Assembly (NCBI GenBank): GCA_025936825.1
Contig: JAICSO010000012.1
Span: forward strand, 1 to 64,000
Source: Terriglobales bacterium
GTDB taxonomy: Bacteria; Acidobacteriota; Terriglobia; Terriglobales; Acidobacteriaceae
DNA length: 64,000 nt
Reading direction: 5' to 3'
The notes under the pieces are model-generated. The model had not been told where the DNA came from. It ran no database searches and saw only the letters and a list, made by a program, of their open reading frames with translations. This document shows positions 5,922 to 16,400 of this stretch, in pieces (the stretch's first letter is position 1; the number at the start of each line of letters is the position of its first letter). The position numbers and the translations under genes are program-made.

Positions 5922-8425
5922 AGATCACTATCCCCGAACTTTCTCTCGTCGTGCTGATCGGACCCTCCGGATGTGGGAAGTCGAGCTTCGCACGCGCTCA
6001 CTTCAAGCCTACAGAAGTCCTCTCTTCCGATTTCTGTCGCGGACTTGTGTCGGATGACGAGAATGCTCAGGCAGCAACAAACGATGCATTCGACGTGCTG
6101 CATTACATTGCGCGGAAGAGGCTCGCTAGTGGTCGACTTGCCGTAGTCGACGCGACCAACGTGCAGCCGGAATCACGCAAACCGCTGGTCGAGTTGGCCC
6201 GTGAGTTTCACGTTCTTCCTGTCGCAATCGTGCTGAATATCCCGGAAAAGATCTGTCACGAGCGCAACCAGAACCGTCCCGACCGGCAATTCGGCCCACA
6301 TGTTGTGCGAAACCAATCTCAGCAACTTCGCCGTTCAATTCGAGGATTAGAGCGGGAAGGGTTCCGTCATGTGTTCGTGCTCTCCTCGCCGCAGGAAGTG
6401 GCCGCTGTCGAGATTACGCGGCAGCCGCTCTGGAACAACCTGAAGCACGAGCATGGCCCCTTCGACATCATCGGGGATGTTCATGGATGTTATGAGGAAC
6501 TTACCACTCTGCTTGCCCAACTCGGCTATGGCATTCAAGACGAGCCCAATGGCCCCAAGGCAATCCCGCCTGATGGCAGGACGGCTGTCTTCGTTGGTGA
6601 TCTTGTAGACCGCGGGCCGAGGATTCCAGAAGTGTTGCGCCTCGTCATGAGAATGGTTGATGAAGGGACGGCATTTTGTGTACCAGGCAATCATGACATG
6701 AAGCTGATGCGGAAGATGAAAGGGCGCGACGTGCAGCTGACGCACGGACTTGCAGACTCAATCGCGCAACTCGACCGAGAGACTCCGGAGTTCAAGAAAC
6801 AGGTCGTCACGTTCCTGGACGATCTTGTAAGTCATTATGTGTTCGATGATGGAAAGCTAGTTGTCGCGCATGCCGGAATGAAAGAGGAAATGCAGGGACG
6901 CGGTTCCGGCAAAGTGCGCGACTTCGCGCTTTATGGCGAAACCACCGGCGAGACCGACGAATACGGACTTCCAGTTCGTTACAACTGGGCCGCAGAGTAC
7001 CGCGGCAAAGCTATGGTCGTTTACGGTCACACGCCTGTAGCAGAACCGGAATGGCTCAACCGAACAATCAACATCGACACAGGATGCGTCTTCGGCGGTA
7101 AATTGACTGCGCTGCGATATCCGGAGCGCGAACTGATTTCCGTTCCGGCGCTGAGGACGTATTACGAATCTGCAAAACCGTTCTTGGCGCCGACAGATGC
7201 CGCACCAGCTCTCAGTGCGCAGCAACAGCAAGACGACTTGCTCGACATAGAAGACGTTCTGGGCAAGCGGCTGATTCACACACGGCTTCATCGGAACATC
7301 ACCATTCGCGAAGAGAATGCCACGACAGCTCTTGAGGTCATGAGTCGTTTCGCGGCAAATCCGAAGTGGTTGATTTATCTTCCACCGACGATGTCCCCGT
7401 GTGCGACGAGCAAGCGCGCCGATCTGCTGGAGCATCCCGAAGAAGCTTTTGCTTACTACTTCCACGAAGGAGTGCATAAAGTCGTCTGCGAGCAAAAGCA
7501 CATGGGATCGAGGGCTGTAGTTGTGATCTGTCGCGATACAGACACGGCACGAAAGCGCTTCGGAATCCTGGAGCCAGAAATTGGTGTTTGTTATACGCGG
7601 ACGGGACGCCGATTCTTCAATGATCTTTCATTGGAGTGCCAATTACTGGAGCGCGTGCGTAGTGCCGTCGAACGAGCCGGGATCTGGGAGTCCCTCAAAA
7701 CAGACTGGGTTTGCCTCGATTGCGAACTCATGCCGTGGTCCGCTAAAGCGCAAGAGCTATTGCGACAGCAGTACGCGACAACGGGCGCGGCTGCACGAGC
7801 GGCATTACCAGCCGCGATTGCGGCATTGAGAAACGCGCAGCAAATTCCAGAAGCGGCTTCGCTTCTCGAAAGCTACATACAGCGAGGCGAAGCGGCTGAG
7901 CGATACGTTGATGCATACCGGCAATACTGCTGGACGGTAAACTCGCTCGCAGATCTTAAGCTTGCGCCTTTCCATTTTCTCGCCAGTGAGGGTGCAGTGC
8001 ACACCTCGAAAGACCACATCTGGCACATGGAAACGCTCGCCGGAATCTGCAAAGCCGACCCGGAACTATTGCTAGCAACGCCGTTTCAGGTGGTCGATCT
8101 GACTAACGCCGACGACCAAGCAAAAGGGATTCAGTGGTGGGAAGAACTCACCGCGCGTGGTGGCGAGGGCATGGTGGTGAAGCCTCTGGAATTCATCGCA
8201 AAAGGTGCGAAGGGTTTGGCACAACCAGCTGTAAAAGTCAGAGGGCGTGAGTATCTACGAATCATCTACGGGCCGGAATACACCCTTCCGCAGAACTTGA
8301 GCCGGCTTAAGAGCCGAGGCTTGGGTGCGAAACGATCGCTGGCTCTTTCGCGGAAACAAATCACGGAACAATTCTTGGCCAGTGATCTGCATACATCAAG
8401 AAACTGGCCGCTGATTTTCGGTTGA
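5918..8425 (+). CDS. pnkp: Pnkp, polynucleotide 5'-kinase / 3'-phosphatase / RNA ligase
   Basis: An 835-residue three-domain RNA repair enzyme starting at TTG 5918, which overlaps the upstream stop as TTGA. The kinase domain has the P-loop GPSGCGKS at 15-22 and a downstream DATN motif. The metallophosphatase domain has D187-V-H189, GDLVDRG at 227-233 and GNHD at 257-260. The C-terminal adenylyltransferase has motif I EQKHMGSR with K527 as the likely AMP-accepting lysine, plus later LDCELMPWS and GGEGMVVKP segments. Length and order match Clostridium thermocellum Pnkp, which heals 5'-OH and 2',3'-cyclic phosphate ends and, with Hen1, seals them. All signature residues I can check are present, so the enzyme should be active. 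Confidence 0.95.
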   Translation: MKITIPELSLVVLIGPSGCGKSSFARAHFKPTEVLSSDFCRGLVSDDENAQAATNDAFDVLHYIARKRLASGRLAVVDATNVQPESRKPLVELAREFHVLPVAIVLNIPEKICHERNQNRPDRQFGPHVVRNQSQQLRRSIRGLEREGFRHVFVLSSPQEVAAVEITRQPLWNNLKHEHGPFDIIGDVHGCYEELTTLLAQLGYGIQDEPNGPKAIPPDGRTAVFVGDLVDRGPRIPEVLRLVMRMVDEGTAFCVPGNHDMKLMRKMKGRDVQLTHGLADSIAQLDRETPEFKKQVVTFLDDLVSHYVFDDGKLVVAHAGMKEEMQGRGSGKVRDFALYGETTGETDEYGLPVRYNWAAEYRGKAMVVYGHTPVAEPEWLNRTINIDTGCVFGGKLTALRYPERELISVPALRTYYESAKPFLAPTDAAPALSAQQQQDDLLDIEDVLGKRLIHTRLHRNITIREENATTALEVMSRFAANPKWLIYLPPTMSPCATSKRADLLEHPEEAFAYYFHEGVHKVVCEQKHMGSRAVVVICRDTDTARKRFGILEPEIGVCYTRTGRRFFNDLSLECQLLERVRSAVERAGIWESLKTDWVCLDCELMPWSAKAQELLRQQYATTGAAARAALPAAIAALRNAQQIPEAASLLESYIQRGEAAERYVDAYRQYCWTVNSLADLKLAPFHFLASEGAVHTSKDHIWHMETLAGICKADPELLLATPFQVVDLTNADDQAKGIQWWEELTARGGEGMVVKPLEFIAKGAKGLAQPAVKVRGREYLRIIYGPEYTLPQNLSRLKSRGLGAKRSLALSRKQITEQFLASDLHTSRNWPLIFG

Positions 8426-8457
8426 CGATAGTCCCGAAATCAGCGGTCAATTCCATC

Positions 8458-9465
8458 TCACTCCGCCGGCGCGTACACCAAAACCGAGAACGTCCCCGGT
8501 TTTACGCTCGGCCAACGCTGGCCCTCCGCGGGCGGACCTAACTCTGCGGTGGGAAGAAACACTCTGTGCGACTTCGGATCCACCGCCATGGTTCGGGCGC
8601 CCAACTGCGTCGGCACGTTTCCGGCGACAACGTACTTCCCGTTCTCTTCCTTGACCACGGTGAGCGTGGCGTCACGCCCGTTGGACGCGAATGCGTAGCC
8701 CAATCCTGGATCGAACCCGCCGCCATCGGTGCCTGCTCCGGTGTCGAGTGTCGCGAGTATCTGCCCGCTGGTCGCGTCCACTACCACCATCTTTTTGTTG
8801 TCGCAGACGCTGAACAACCTGTGCTGTTTCTCGTCGATTCCCATGCCCGACGGCTCCTCGCATCCCGTCAACTTCCAGCGGTGGTCTTCGTTCCACGTTC
8901 TTGAGTCGATCGACGCAATCTCACTCAAGTCTTCCACATTGACGTAGACATGACCGGGCTCGGCCGTTGCCGCCTCCAACTTGCCGCCGAGCGGAATCGT
9001 CGCCACCACTTTCAGGGTGTCGGGATCGATCACCATCACTTCTTTGCTGCGGCCATTCATAACGATTACCTGCTTGGAGTATGGATCGTAGATGATGGCA
9101 TCCGGATTCTGGCCTGCCGTGATGTCCTGCTTCACTCCCAGCGTTTTCAGATCGAACACCGTTACCGTTCCCGCGCGGCCATTGGTGCTGAAGCCCAGGT
9201 TCTTGTCGGGCACGAGCGCAACCCCATGAGCGCCGGTCGCTGGTATGCTGCCTGTCTTCTTCCCGGTGTTGGCATCGACGACGGTAATCTCGCTGTTGTG
9301 TCCTACGAACACGCGATCTCCAATCGGATCGTAGGTGATGTAATCCCACCCACCTTCGCCGCCAATCTGAAACTTAGCGATTTGCTTGTATAAGGCTGGC
9401 GATTGCGCGAATCCTGCTGTCGTCACAATCAGCACCACGAATAAACTTGGCCAGAACCTGGTCAT
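8458..9465 (-). CDS. Secreted YVTN-type beta-propeller protein
   Basis: A 335-residue protein. The start at 9465 is preferred because GAGGAG lies about 10 bases upstream and it gives a clean signal peptide (hydrophobic stretch then AGFAQ). The mature part is a run of propeller repeats of about 40 residues, each with patterns like GDRVFVGH, TVFDLKTL and MVIDPDTL, as in YVTN-family surface propellers. Such proteins are often annotated as lactonase-like, but no catalytic site can be assigned. It is convergent with pnkp and lies 89 bases downstream of a histidine kinase gene on the same strand, so it may be read through from that operon. Confidence 0.75.
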   Translation of the reverse strand: MTRFWPSLFVVLIVTTAGFAQSPALYKQIAKFQIGGEGGWDYITYDPIGDRVFVGHNSEITVVDANTGKKTGSIPATGAHGVALVPDKNLGFSTNGRAGTVTVFDLKTLGVKQDITAGQNPDAIIYDPYSKQVIVMNGRSKEVMVIDPDTLKVVATIPLGGKLEAATAEPGHVYVNVEDLSEIASIDSRTWNEDHRWKLTGCEEPSGMGIDEKQHRLFSVCDNKKMVVVDATSGQILATLDTGAGTDGGGFDPGLGYAFASNGRDATLTVVKEENGKYVVAGNVPTQLGARTMAVDPKSHRVFLPTAELGPPAEGQRWPSVKPGTFSVLVYAPAE

Positions 9466-9554
9466 TTGCGGTTTTCTCCTCGGCATCGAAGATACTCTAG
9501 ATAGCATTTTCGCGTGCAGATTCAAGCCATCTCGCACGGTAGCATAAACACAGC

Positions 9555-11036
9555 TCACAAAAAGCATCGCACTTGCGGCTGAAACTTACCTGAAGAATTG
9601 AAGGAACTTCCGCGAGGACCGTACGCATTTGCTGGAGCAATTTCTGCTGTGCCCTGCGAGCGGGGAAGTCGTACTTCGAAAGTCGAGCCGTGGCCAACAA
9701 CGCTCTCGACACGGATCGTGCCGCCGCTCTTCTCGACGATCCATTTCGCAATTGATAGTCCCAGGCCGGTGCCGCCCATTTCGCGAGAGCGCACCTTGTC
9801 CGCCCGCCAGAATCGGTCGAAGATGAGCGGCAAATCTTCTGGCGCAATTCCGATCCCGGTGTCCGCCACGTCGATGATCACCTCGTCCCCATCAGCGCGC
9901 AGATAGATTGTGACCGTCCCATTCTCCGGCGTGTACTTGACTGCATTTTCAATCAGAATGAACAGCATCCGCTGCAGCAGGGTCGGATCGCTGGTCACGT
10001 ATAGCGTACTGCCGTCGAAGTTGCCGGTGATGCGGATGTTCTTGCTGCCAGCGAATTGCTTTAATCTTTCGGCAGTTTCGCGCACCGCCGCGTCCAGGCG
10101 AACTGAGCCGAGTTTTACAATTTCACCCGAATCAGCCCTTGCCAGCAGTAGTAAGTTGTCGATCAGTTGAGAAGTTCTTTGAGACTCGCGCAGGATGTTC
10201 TCCATCGCCTCGGTCAGTTCTTCCCGCGATCGCTCGCGGCGGAGGCTGTATTCCGCTGCCGTCTGAATCAATGTTGCCGGTCCGCGCAGTTCGTGCGAGG
10301 CGTCAGCGGTGAACTGCTTGATCCGCGTCACGGAAACTTCGATCCGGTCGAGCATCGAATTCAGAGTCTCGGAAAGGCTCCGGAGTTCATCCCGCGCCGC
10401 AGGTACAGTCAAGCGTTGCGACAACCGCGAGGAATCAATCGCGCGTGCCTCTTCCACGATCTGGTGCACCGGCGAGAGCGCCTTGCCGCTGAGCCAGTAC
10501 CCGCCGAGTCCCGCAATCACCACCAGCAAGGGAATTAGGATTAGTAGAGACGCCGCGAATTCCCGTAAAGACGCGTAATGAAATCGCAGCGGCTGGGCCA
10601 CTTCGATAATAATTGTCTGTCCTGCCAGCTTGCTCCTCTGCGCCGCCATTCGTGCTGGCCAACCCAGCGTCCCTGATTCCTCGTACACGATGGTTTGGTC
10701 CGAAGACGGCGGCGGGATCGGTTTGACACGGTGTTCGGCGAGAACCGGCGATTGGTAAACCATCCTGCCGTTCTCATCCAGAATCTGGAACAAGACATCT
10801 AATGTGTCCCACCGCGATATGACTTCAGGAAGTGCTTCGATACTCGCAATTGGCTGCGACTCGGAAAGCTCATCTTCCACGCTGGCAATTCGAAATCGCA
10901 AGTCAACATCAACTGCGCGATAGATGCTCGCGCGCATGACGAAATAACTTGCGACCGCCAAGCCGCCCAATAGAATTACCAGACTCAGCGCATACCAGGC
11001 TGTCAGGCGGATGCGAATGGAGAGGCGCGAGAGCAT
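9555..11036 (-). CDS. Sensor histidine kinase, heavy-metal-sensor-like architecture
   Basis: A 493-residue membrane kinase: transmembrane helix at about 12-34, a periplasmic sensing region, a second helix at about 160-185, HAMP linker, HisKA with H-box SHELRGP, then HATPase with LIENAVKYTPENG (N box), DTGIGIAPEDL (G1), FDRFW (F box) and GGTGLGLSIAKWIV (G2). The H-box has Gly where Thr is usual (SHELRTP). Its ATG overlaps the response regulator stop by one base (TAATG), so the pair is co-translated. Layout resembles CusS/QseC-type sensors; the signal cannot be deduced. Confidence 0.9.
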   Translation of the reverse strand: MLSRLSIRIRLTAWYALSLVILLGGLAVASYFVMRASIYRAVDVDLRFRIASVEDELSESQPIASIEALPEVISRWDTLDVLFQILDENGRMVYQSPVLAEHRVKPIPPPSSDQTIVYEESGTLGWPARMAAQRSKLAGQTIIIEVAQPLRFHYASLREFAASLLILIPLLVVIAGLGGYWLSGKALSPVHQIVEEARAIDSSRLSQRLTVPAARDELRSLSETLNSMLDRIEVSVTRIKQFTADASHELRGPATLIQTAAEYSLRRERSREELTEAMENILRESQRTSQLIDNLLLLARADSGEIVKLGSVRLDAAVRETAERLKQFAGSKNIRITGNFDGSTLYVTSDPTLLQRMLFILIENAVKYTPENGTVTIYLRADGDEVIIDVADTGIGIAPEDLPLIFDRFWRADKVRSREMGGTGLGLSIAKWIVEKSGGTIRVESVVGHGSTFEVRLPRSQGTAEIAPANAYGPRGSSFNSSGKFQPQVRCFL

Positions 11037-11704
11037 TAGTGGTCCCTCAAAGCGTAGCCCAGCCCACGTTCGGTGTGGATCAATCTCCTTTTCGCTGGGA
11101 TGTCGACCTTCTCTCGCAGGAATCGCATGAACACTTCAAGATTGTTGTCCGTAATCTCACGCTCGCCCCAAACCGTGGTGATCAGATGGTCGCGAGTCAC
11201 CACTCTGCCCGCGGCTCGCATCAGGCACTCCAGAATCGAGAACTCCGTACGCGTAAGCTTCAGGGTCTCGCCTCCTCGAAATACCTCGCGCTTAGTGATG
11301 TCCAGAGACAGGTCCGCATAGCGGAGCATGGTTGTGCGGCGATCGCCCGCAGTTCGCGTGCGAGCGCGAATCCTTGCCAGCAGAACATCAAACGAAAAAG
11401 GTTTGGTGAGATAGTCATCGGCTCCGGCGTCCAAGCCCCGCACGATATCTTCGGGCGCGTCGCGTGCAGTCAGCAGCAGGATTGGTGTGCGGATGTTTTG
11501 CAACCGCAGCCGCTTCGTGACCTCCACGCCATCCAAAAAGGGCAGCATCACATCGAGCACGATGATGTCGAAAGCGGCGACTTCGGCGGCCTTCAGCCCC
11601 GCCGAGCCGTCAAAACACGTTTGAACAGCGTATCCTTCCTCTTCCAGTCCTTTGCGGACGTATCCCACCAACTCCCGATCATCTTCCACCAGCAGAATGC
11701 GCAT
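11036..11704 (-). CDS. OmpR/PhoB-family response regulator
   Basis: A 222-residue regulator. The receiver domain has the acidic pair D8/D9, phospho-acceptor D51 in VLDVMLP, and the conserved lysine in LTKPFSFD. The C-terminal winged helix carries LTRTEFSILECLMRAAGRVVTR and ends with VHTERGLGYALRD-like text (HTERGLGYAL), typical of the family. It precedes and overlaps the histidine kinase gene. The divergent intergenic region upstream contains a 20-base palindrome (11772-11791) that may be its operator. Confidence 0.93.
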   Translation of the reverse strand: MRILLVEDDRELVGYVRKGLEEEGYAVQTCFDGSAGLKAAEVAAFDIIVLDVMLPFLDGVEVTKRLRLQNIRTPILLLTARDAPEDIVRGLDAGADDYLTKPFSFDVLLARIRARTRTAGDRRTTMLRYADLSLDITKREVFRGGETLKLTRTEFSILECLMRAAGRVVTRDHLITTVWGEREITDNNLEVFMRFLREKVDIPAKRRLIHTERGLGYALRDH

Positions 11705-11771
11705 GCAATCCCCGAACCGCGATGTCTAGCTAACCTTGCCCGTTGTTGCTGTTTGCGGATGCATCCCAATT

Positions 11772-11791
11772 TTTGACGTTACGACGTCAAA
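11772..11791. promoter_or_regulatory. Palindrome between the regulator and the MBL-fold gene, candidate operator
   Basis: Arms TTTGACGT and ACGTCAAA are perfect inverted repeats separated by four bases. The site is 68 bases upstream of the response regulator start and 118 bases upstream of the divergent metallo-beta-lactamase-fold gene, so it could control either or both. OmpR-family proteins more often bind direct repeats, which leaves the binder open. Confidence 0.4.
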
Positions 11792-11909
11792 CTGAAAGCA
11801 AGCTTAAACTCCCCGAAAGCGTTGTGCCACTCGCGATTGGTGACCTGACTACAGTTCCGTATTAATCTTGCCAATGCATTCGTGGGTCAGTTCTGCGGGA
11901 AGGGAAGCT

Positions 11910-13385
11910 ATGCGTTCTGCAATGTTGTGGGTGATCGTTCTCCTCGTGCTCTCGTCTTGTTCAGCGTATGCGCAGTTAGGTCCGCCGGAACCGCAGGGCT
12001 CGGGCCCGAAGTTGAATCCGCCAACCGTCTTCCCGCTGCCGGGCAGTTATCCGACAACGGAATCGGTCACGCTGCTTGATGACGACCCGCAGGCGACAAT
12101 TCATTACACCTTCGACGGCAGCACTCCCACCTCAAAAAGTCCCGTTTACGATCCGCTGCAGGTCCTGTTCATTGCCGGCATCTACGACGGAAATCACGGT
12201 TTGAAAGCCGGCTATACCATTTGCGCGGTTGCCATGCGGGAAGGACGGACTAACAGCGACGTTTCGACTTTCCAGTTTGTAGTCGACCGCCGCGACCGCA
12301 TTGCCTACGTTTCGGAAGAAGTTCTGCCCGGCGTGCGGATGATTCGCGATTCGGATAACGACAAGATGTTCCTCGTCAAAGGCGCGAACAAATACGCGCT
12401 CATCGACAGTGGGATGGGCCGTGGCGCGCTGAAAGATTACATCTCCCAATTCACCGGTGGGATGCCGATCGAAGTCATTTTCACCCATAATCACGGCGAC
12501 CATATCGGCCAATCCGACCAGTTCATCCGCGATAGCGTCGAGCACATCGGAGAGGCTGACAAGCCCGGGCTGGAGCAGTTTCTCAAGAACCACAGCATCC
12601 CGGACGATGTCATCGCGAAGAACGTAGCTGCAGTTCACAATGGCGACCATATCGATCTTGGAGATCGCGCGCTGACCATTTACACCGCTCCCGGCCACAC
12701 TCCCGGTTCGCTGGTGGTGTTTGACGAGCAGACCGGGAACCTCTTCACCGGAGACTCTTTCGGCAGCAATTCGCCCACTATTCCAGACGCATTGTGGCTG
12801 CAGTGGAGCCAGACGCCGCTCGATGAATATTTGTCCGTGGTGAAAAGTTGCCGTGCGAATTTTCGTGGCAAGGTCACGCACCTCATGACGGGTCACAACG
12901 ATCACCCGCTGGATGGCAAGAAGTACCTCGACAACCTTCAAAGCGCGCTGCAGGAATTGATGGACAAGGGCGACGCCGCCCTGGTCCCCTCGTATCGCCC
13001 GGCGGGATTGAAGCAGGTGGTCGTTGGCGACCGCCTCCACGATCCCGACTGGGTGGCGATCAACGTAAACCAGAAAACTTATCTGCCAGCTTCCGTAGAC
13101 AAGATCGACGGCCTCACGCGGCTTGCAATCGATGGCGCGCAGTTGGCTCCTGCGTTCTCGCCGCGCGTTCACGAATACACAGCAACCGTTCCGCGCAAGA
13201 TTTCGCGTCTCGAAATCACCGCCGAACCGACCTCAACCCGTTCCAAGGCTCTGACCATCGACGGGCAAAACGCCGCGCCGGGCAGACCAATGACCGTCGT
13301 CCTGAAAGGGAAGACGTTGGTCGTTCATGTCGAGTCGCCAGATGGCACAGAAGGTTCCGACTACAAGGTGAGCATTGTGCGCTAA
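11910..13385 (+). CDS. Secreted metallo-beta-lactamase-fold hydrolase with two accessory beta-domains
   Basis: A 491-residue protein. The ATG at 11910 is chosen for the purine-rich GAAGGGAAG just upstream and a signal peptide (hydrophobic to about 20, ending LSSCSAYAQ; the Cys could make it a lipoprotein). Residues about 30-130 resemble the chitobiase/hexosaminidase C-terminal type domain (ATIHYTFDGSTPT). The central MBL domain has H193-N-H195-G-D197-H198 and later APGHTPGSLVVF and FTGDSF segments for two-metal binding. The last ~80 residues look like a cadherin-like beta sandwich (FSPRVHEYTATVP). Substrate unknown; the accessory domains suggest an envelope or glycan setting. Confidence 0.78.
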   Translation: MRSAMLWVIVLLVLSSCSAYAQLGPPEPQGSGPKLNPPTVFPLPGSYPTTESVTLLDDDPQATIHYTFDGSTPTSKSPVYDPLQVLFIAGIYDGNHGLKAGYTICAVAMREGRTNSDVSTFQFVVDRRDRIAYVSEEVLPGVRMIRDSDNDKMFLVKGANKYALIDSGMGRGALKDYISQFTGGMPIEVIFTHNHGDHIGQSDQFIRDSVEHIGEADKPGLEQFLKNHSIPDDVIAKNVAAVHNGDHIDLGDRALTIYTAPGHTPGSLVVFDEQTGNLFTGDSFGSNSPTIPDALWLQWSQTPLDEYLSVVKSCRANFRGKVTHLMTGHNDHPLDGKKYLDNLQSALQELMDKGDAALVPSYRPAGLKQVVVGDRLHDPDWVAINVNQKTYLPASVDKIDGLTRLAIDGAQLAPAFSPRVHEYTATVPRKISRLEITAEPTSTRSKALTIDGQNAAPGRPMTVVLKGKTLVVHVESPDGTEGSDYKVSIVR

Positions 13386-13439
13386 CGATTCGCGCCAACT
13401 TCCCGTTTTCGCATGCAGGCCCAGCCCTATAATCCAGAC

Positions 13440-16400
13440 ATGTCTCTTCGCGTTTTCATTTTCCTATTTTTTATCGGCAGTAGCGTCGCAGCCGTCGGCT
13501 CATCATCATCGTCATCCTGGACTGGGACGCTTCGCAACCAGCAGGGAAGTGTCGTCAGCGGAGCTGTCCTGGTCGTGGATTCTAAGAGCCTGAACCAGCA
13601 ATACTCCGCCACAACATCGGGTGACGGGCGGTTTTCATTCCCAGCTCTTTCTTCCGGTGAATACGATCTGAAGATTACCTCCGGCGTAAACACCTATGTT
13701 GCGGATCAACCTGTCCATGTCAATGGGACGGCTAATCTTTCGCTAAACCTTCGGCTTGCAGATCAAGGCGGAGTGCTTCGCGTCGCGATCGATACTCCCG
13801 GCGATCCTCAGGCGCAAACTGCAAGCTCCTCCGGAGGCGAGCACCTTTCCGGCAGCGAAGTTTCCAGTTTGCCGCTCAATTCGCGTGACTTCAGCAAGCT
13901 CTTGCTGCTTGCCGCGGGAACTATGACCGACGCCAACGGCGCTGCCAATTTCACACAGCAGTTTGCCGTCAACGGTCAGCGCGGCTCCGCAACCGTTTTC
14001 TCTCTGGACAGCGCGGATACCACCGATCCCGAGATGGGCGGCGCCACCTTTTCCAACTTCAACGTTGACGCCATCCACGAAGTGCAAGGAAATGCGGGCG
14101 TGATGTCGGCTGACATCGGGCACGGCGCAGCCAGCTACACCAATGTGGTTTCCAACTCCGGCACCAACAAGATCCATGGCACCCTCTTCGAATTTGTGCG
14201 CAACGCTGCCTTTGACGCCCGCAATTATTTTGATCCCCCCAAATCAGTCAGTGGTCGCCGCATTCCGCCCTTTGTGCGAAATGAATTCGGGTTCACCATC
14301 GGTGGGCCGGTGGTGCTTCCGAGCTATAACGGCCGGGACCGTACCTTTTTCTTCGGCGAATATCAGGGATTCCGCCAGGTCCTCGGCACTACGCAGGTTG
14401 TTCGCGTGCCCACCGTAGCCGAGCGACAGGGAATTGATACCACTACTTACCCCGGCGACACGCTTACCGTGCCGGTGAATGCTGCGGTCGCTCCAATCTT
14501 GAATGCCTATCCGCTTCCCAATACGCCGAATGGAAGCTTCGGCCCGCGTACGTATGCGACGTCTTCTAAGGTCGTAACCACCACCGATCAGTTTTCCGTT
14601 CGCGTGGATCATCGCCTTTCCGACAAGGCGAACCTGCTCACCCGCTTTAGTCTCAATCAGGTCACAGGGCCGACAAACAATCCGGATCAAACCGCAATCA
14701 ATCCAGGCTTCGCCGTACAATTCTTCGATCATCAGCGCAATGCTGTCGTGAAGTACTCGCGCAGCATCAGCCCTCACTTCACATCGGATACATCGATTGG
14801 TTACATCCGCAGCACGCCGTTCTTTCCTGCGAGTGACCACACCAACCCCGGCATTACCTTTGGCGACGGTCTTTACGAAGCCTTCAACGCTCCCGCGGGA
14901 TCGATCTTCGGTTCGTACGGCAACCTCTATCAACTGAAGCACGATATGCTTGCGATTCGCGGCGCCCACAGTTTCAAGTGGGGCGTAGAGATTCGTGTGA
15001 ACCGCGATTCTACGATTTTCGGGATCGGTACGAACGGAAGCTACACGTTTGGAGGCGGTGCCGCTTATTCGCCTGTATTCATTCCTTCGGCGAGCGGAAC
15101 CCACAACATCAATCCCGGCGACAAGTTGCCTGACTCTCTTACCGCTTTGCTCACGGCGACTCCTTACTCCTACACCATATTTGCGGTGGCGCCGATCACT
15201 CCCATTGGCAACCGTTTCAATGAAGCCGGCGTTCGCCGCGAGGCCTATAACTTTTATTACATGGATGCGTGGAAAGCTACGCCGCATCTCACGCTGACCT
15301 ACGGTTTGCGATACGAGGTAAACAGCCGCATCCACGAAGCCACTAAGCGCACTTCGACCACGGTCTTTACCGATGCGAGCGGCAAACCCGCTCCTTACTG
15401 GGACCACACTGCGCATCAGAGTTTCCTCGTTGATCCGCAGCCGCCGTATAACCAGGACTGGTCCGGCTTCGGTCCTCGGTTGGCGCTCGATTATTCAGTC
15501 TCGTCTGAAACGGTCGTGCACGTAGGAGGCGCAATTACAACCCTGCTGCCCAATTTGTGGCAGGACAACTTCCTTACTGCCGGAGTTCCTTTCGTCTATC
15601 CTGCATTTGTCAGCGCGACGCCCACCATTTCCGTTCCGTTCAGCAACGCAATCGTTCCCCTGCAAGTTCCAACCGCCTACGCCACGAATGGACAACCTGT
15701 GTTTCCTGGAGGAACGTCGCAGAGCGTTCGGCCCAACACTGTGCTCGATCTGGACCGACTCCAGGCGGACATAACCGCTGAAGTACCCGGGCACCAGGTG
15801 CAACTGGTTCCAGTCAGCGGGCTGGCGCGCAACTTCCGCAATGGGTATGTCGGTTCGTACACACTCGGCGTCGACCACGACTTTCGCGACGTAAAATTGA
15901 GTGCAGCCTACGTTGCCACGACCGGGATTCACTTGCCCAGCATCTTCTCGCCGAATGGATACGGTGGAGCGGATCCCGCCTTTGCTCCTTACACACGGTT
16001 CGATTCGGCGGGCAATCCGACCGGAGGCTATGGCGCGGAGACGATCATTACCAGTGGCTCCCATTCCAGCTATCACTCGCTGCAAACCAGCCTCACCAAG
16101 AACTCGCCGCGCCTCGGACTTGGTCTCCAAGCCAGCTACACATTTTCCAAGGCGCTCGACGACACCAGCGCTGTGCTTGTCGGCGCCGGTTCGTCGGCAA
16201 CGGTTTTGCAGACCGGTCCCCAAAATCCCTGGAACCCAAGCGCGGAGAAGGGGCCTTCCACCTTTGACGTCGCGCATGTGTTTACCGCCAGCGTGATTCA
16301 ACTTCTGCCGCTCGATCACGTCAGCTTCTTGCGGCCATTGGGGAAGACTCTGACTTCAGGATGGCAATTTCTGAATGTGACCACGCTGATGACCGGCTCG

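Noticed and set aside
14244-15416. 390-residue minus-strand ORF
   Set aside because: Antisense to the TonB-dependent receptor; no recognisable domains or ribosome site.
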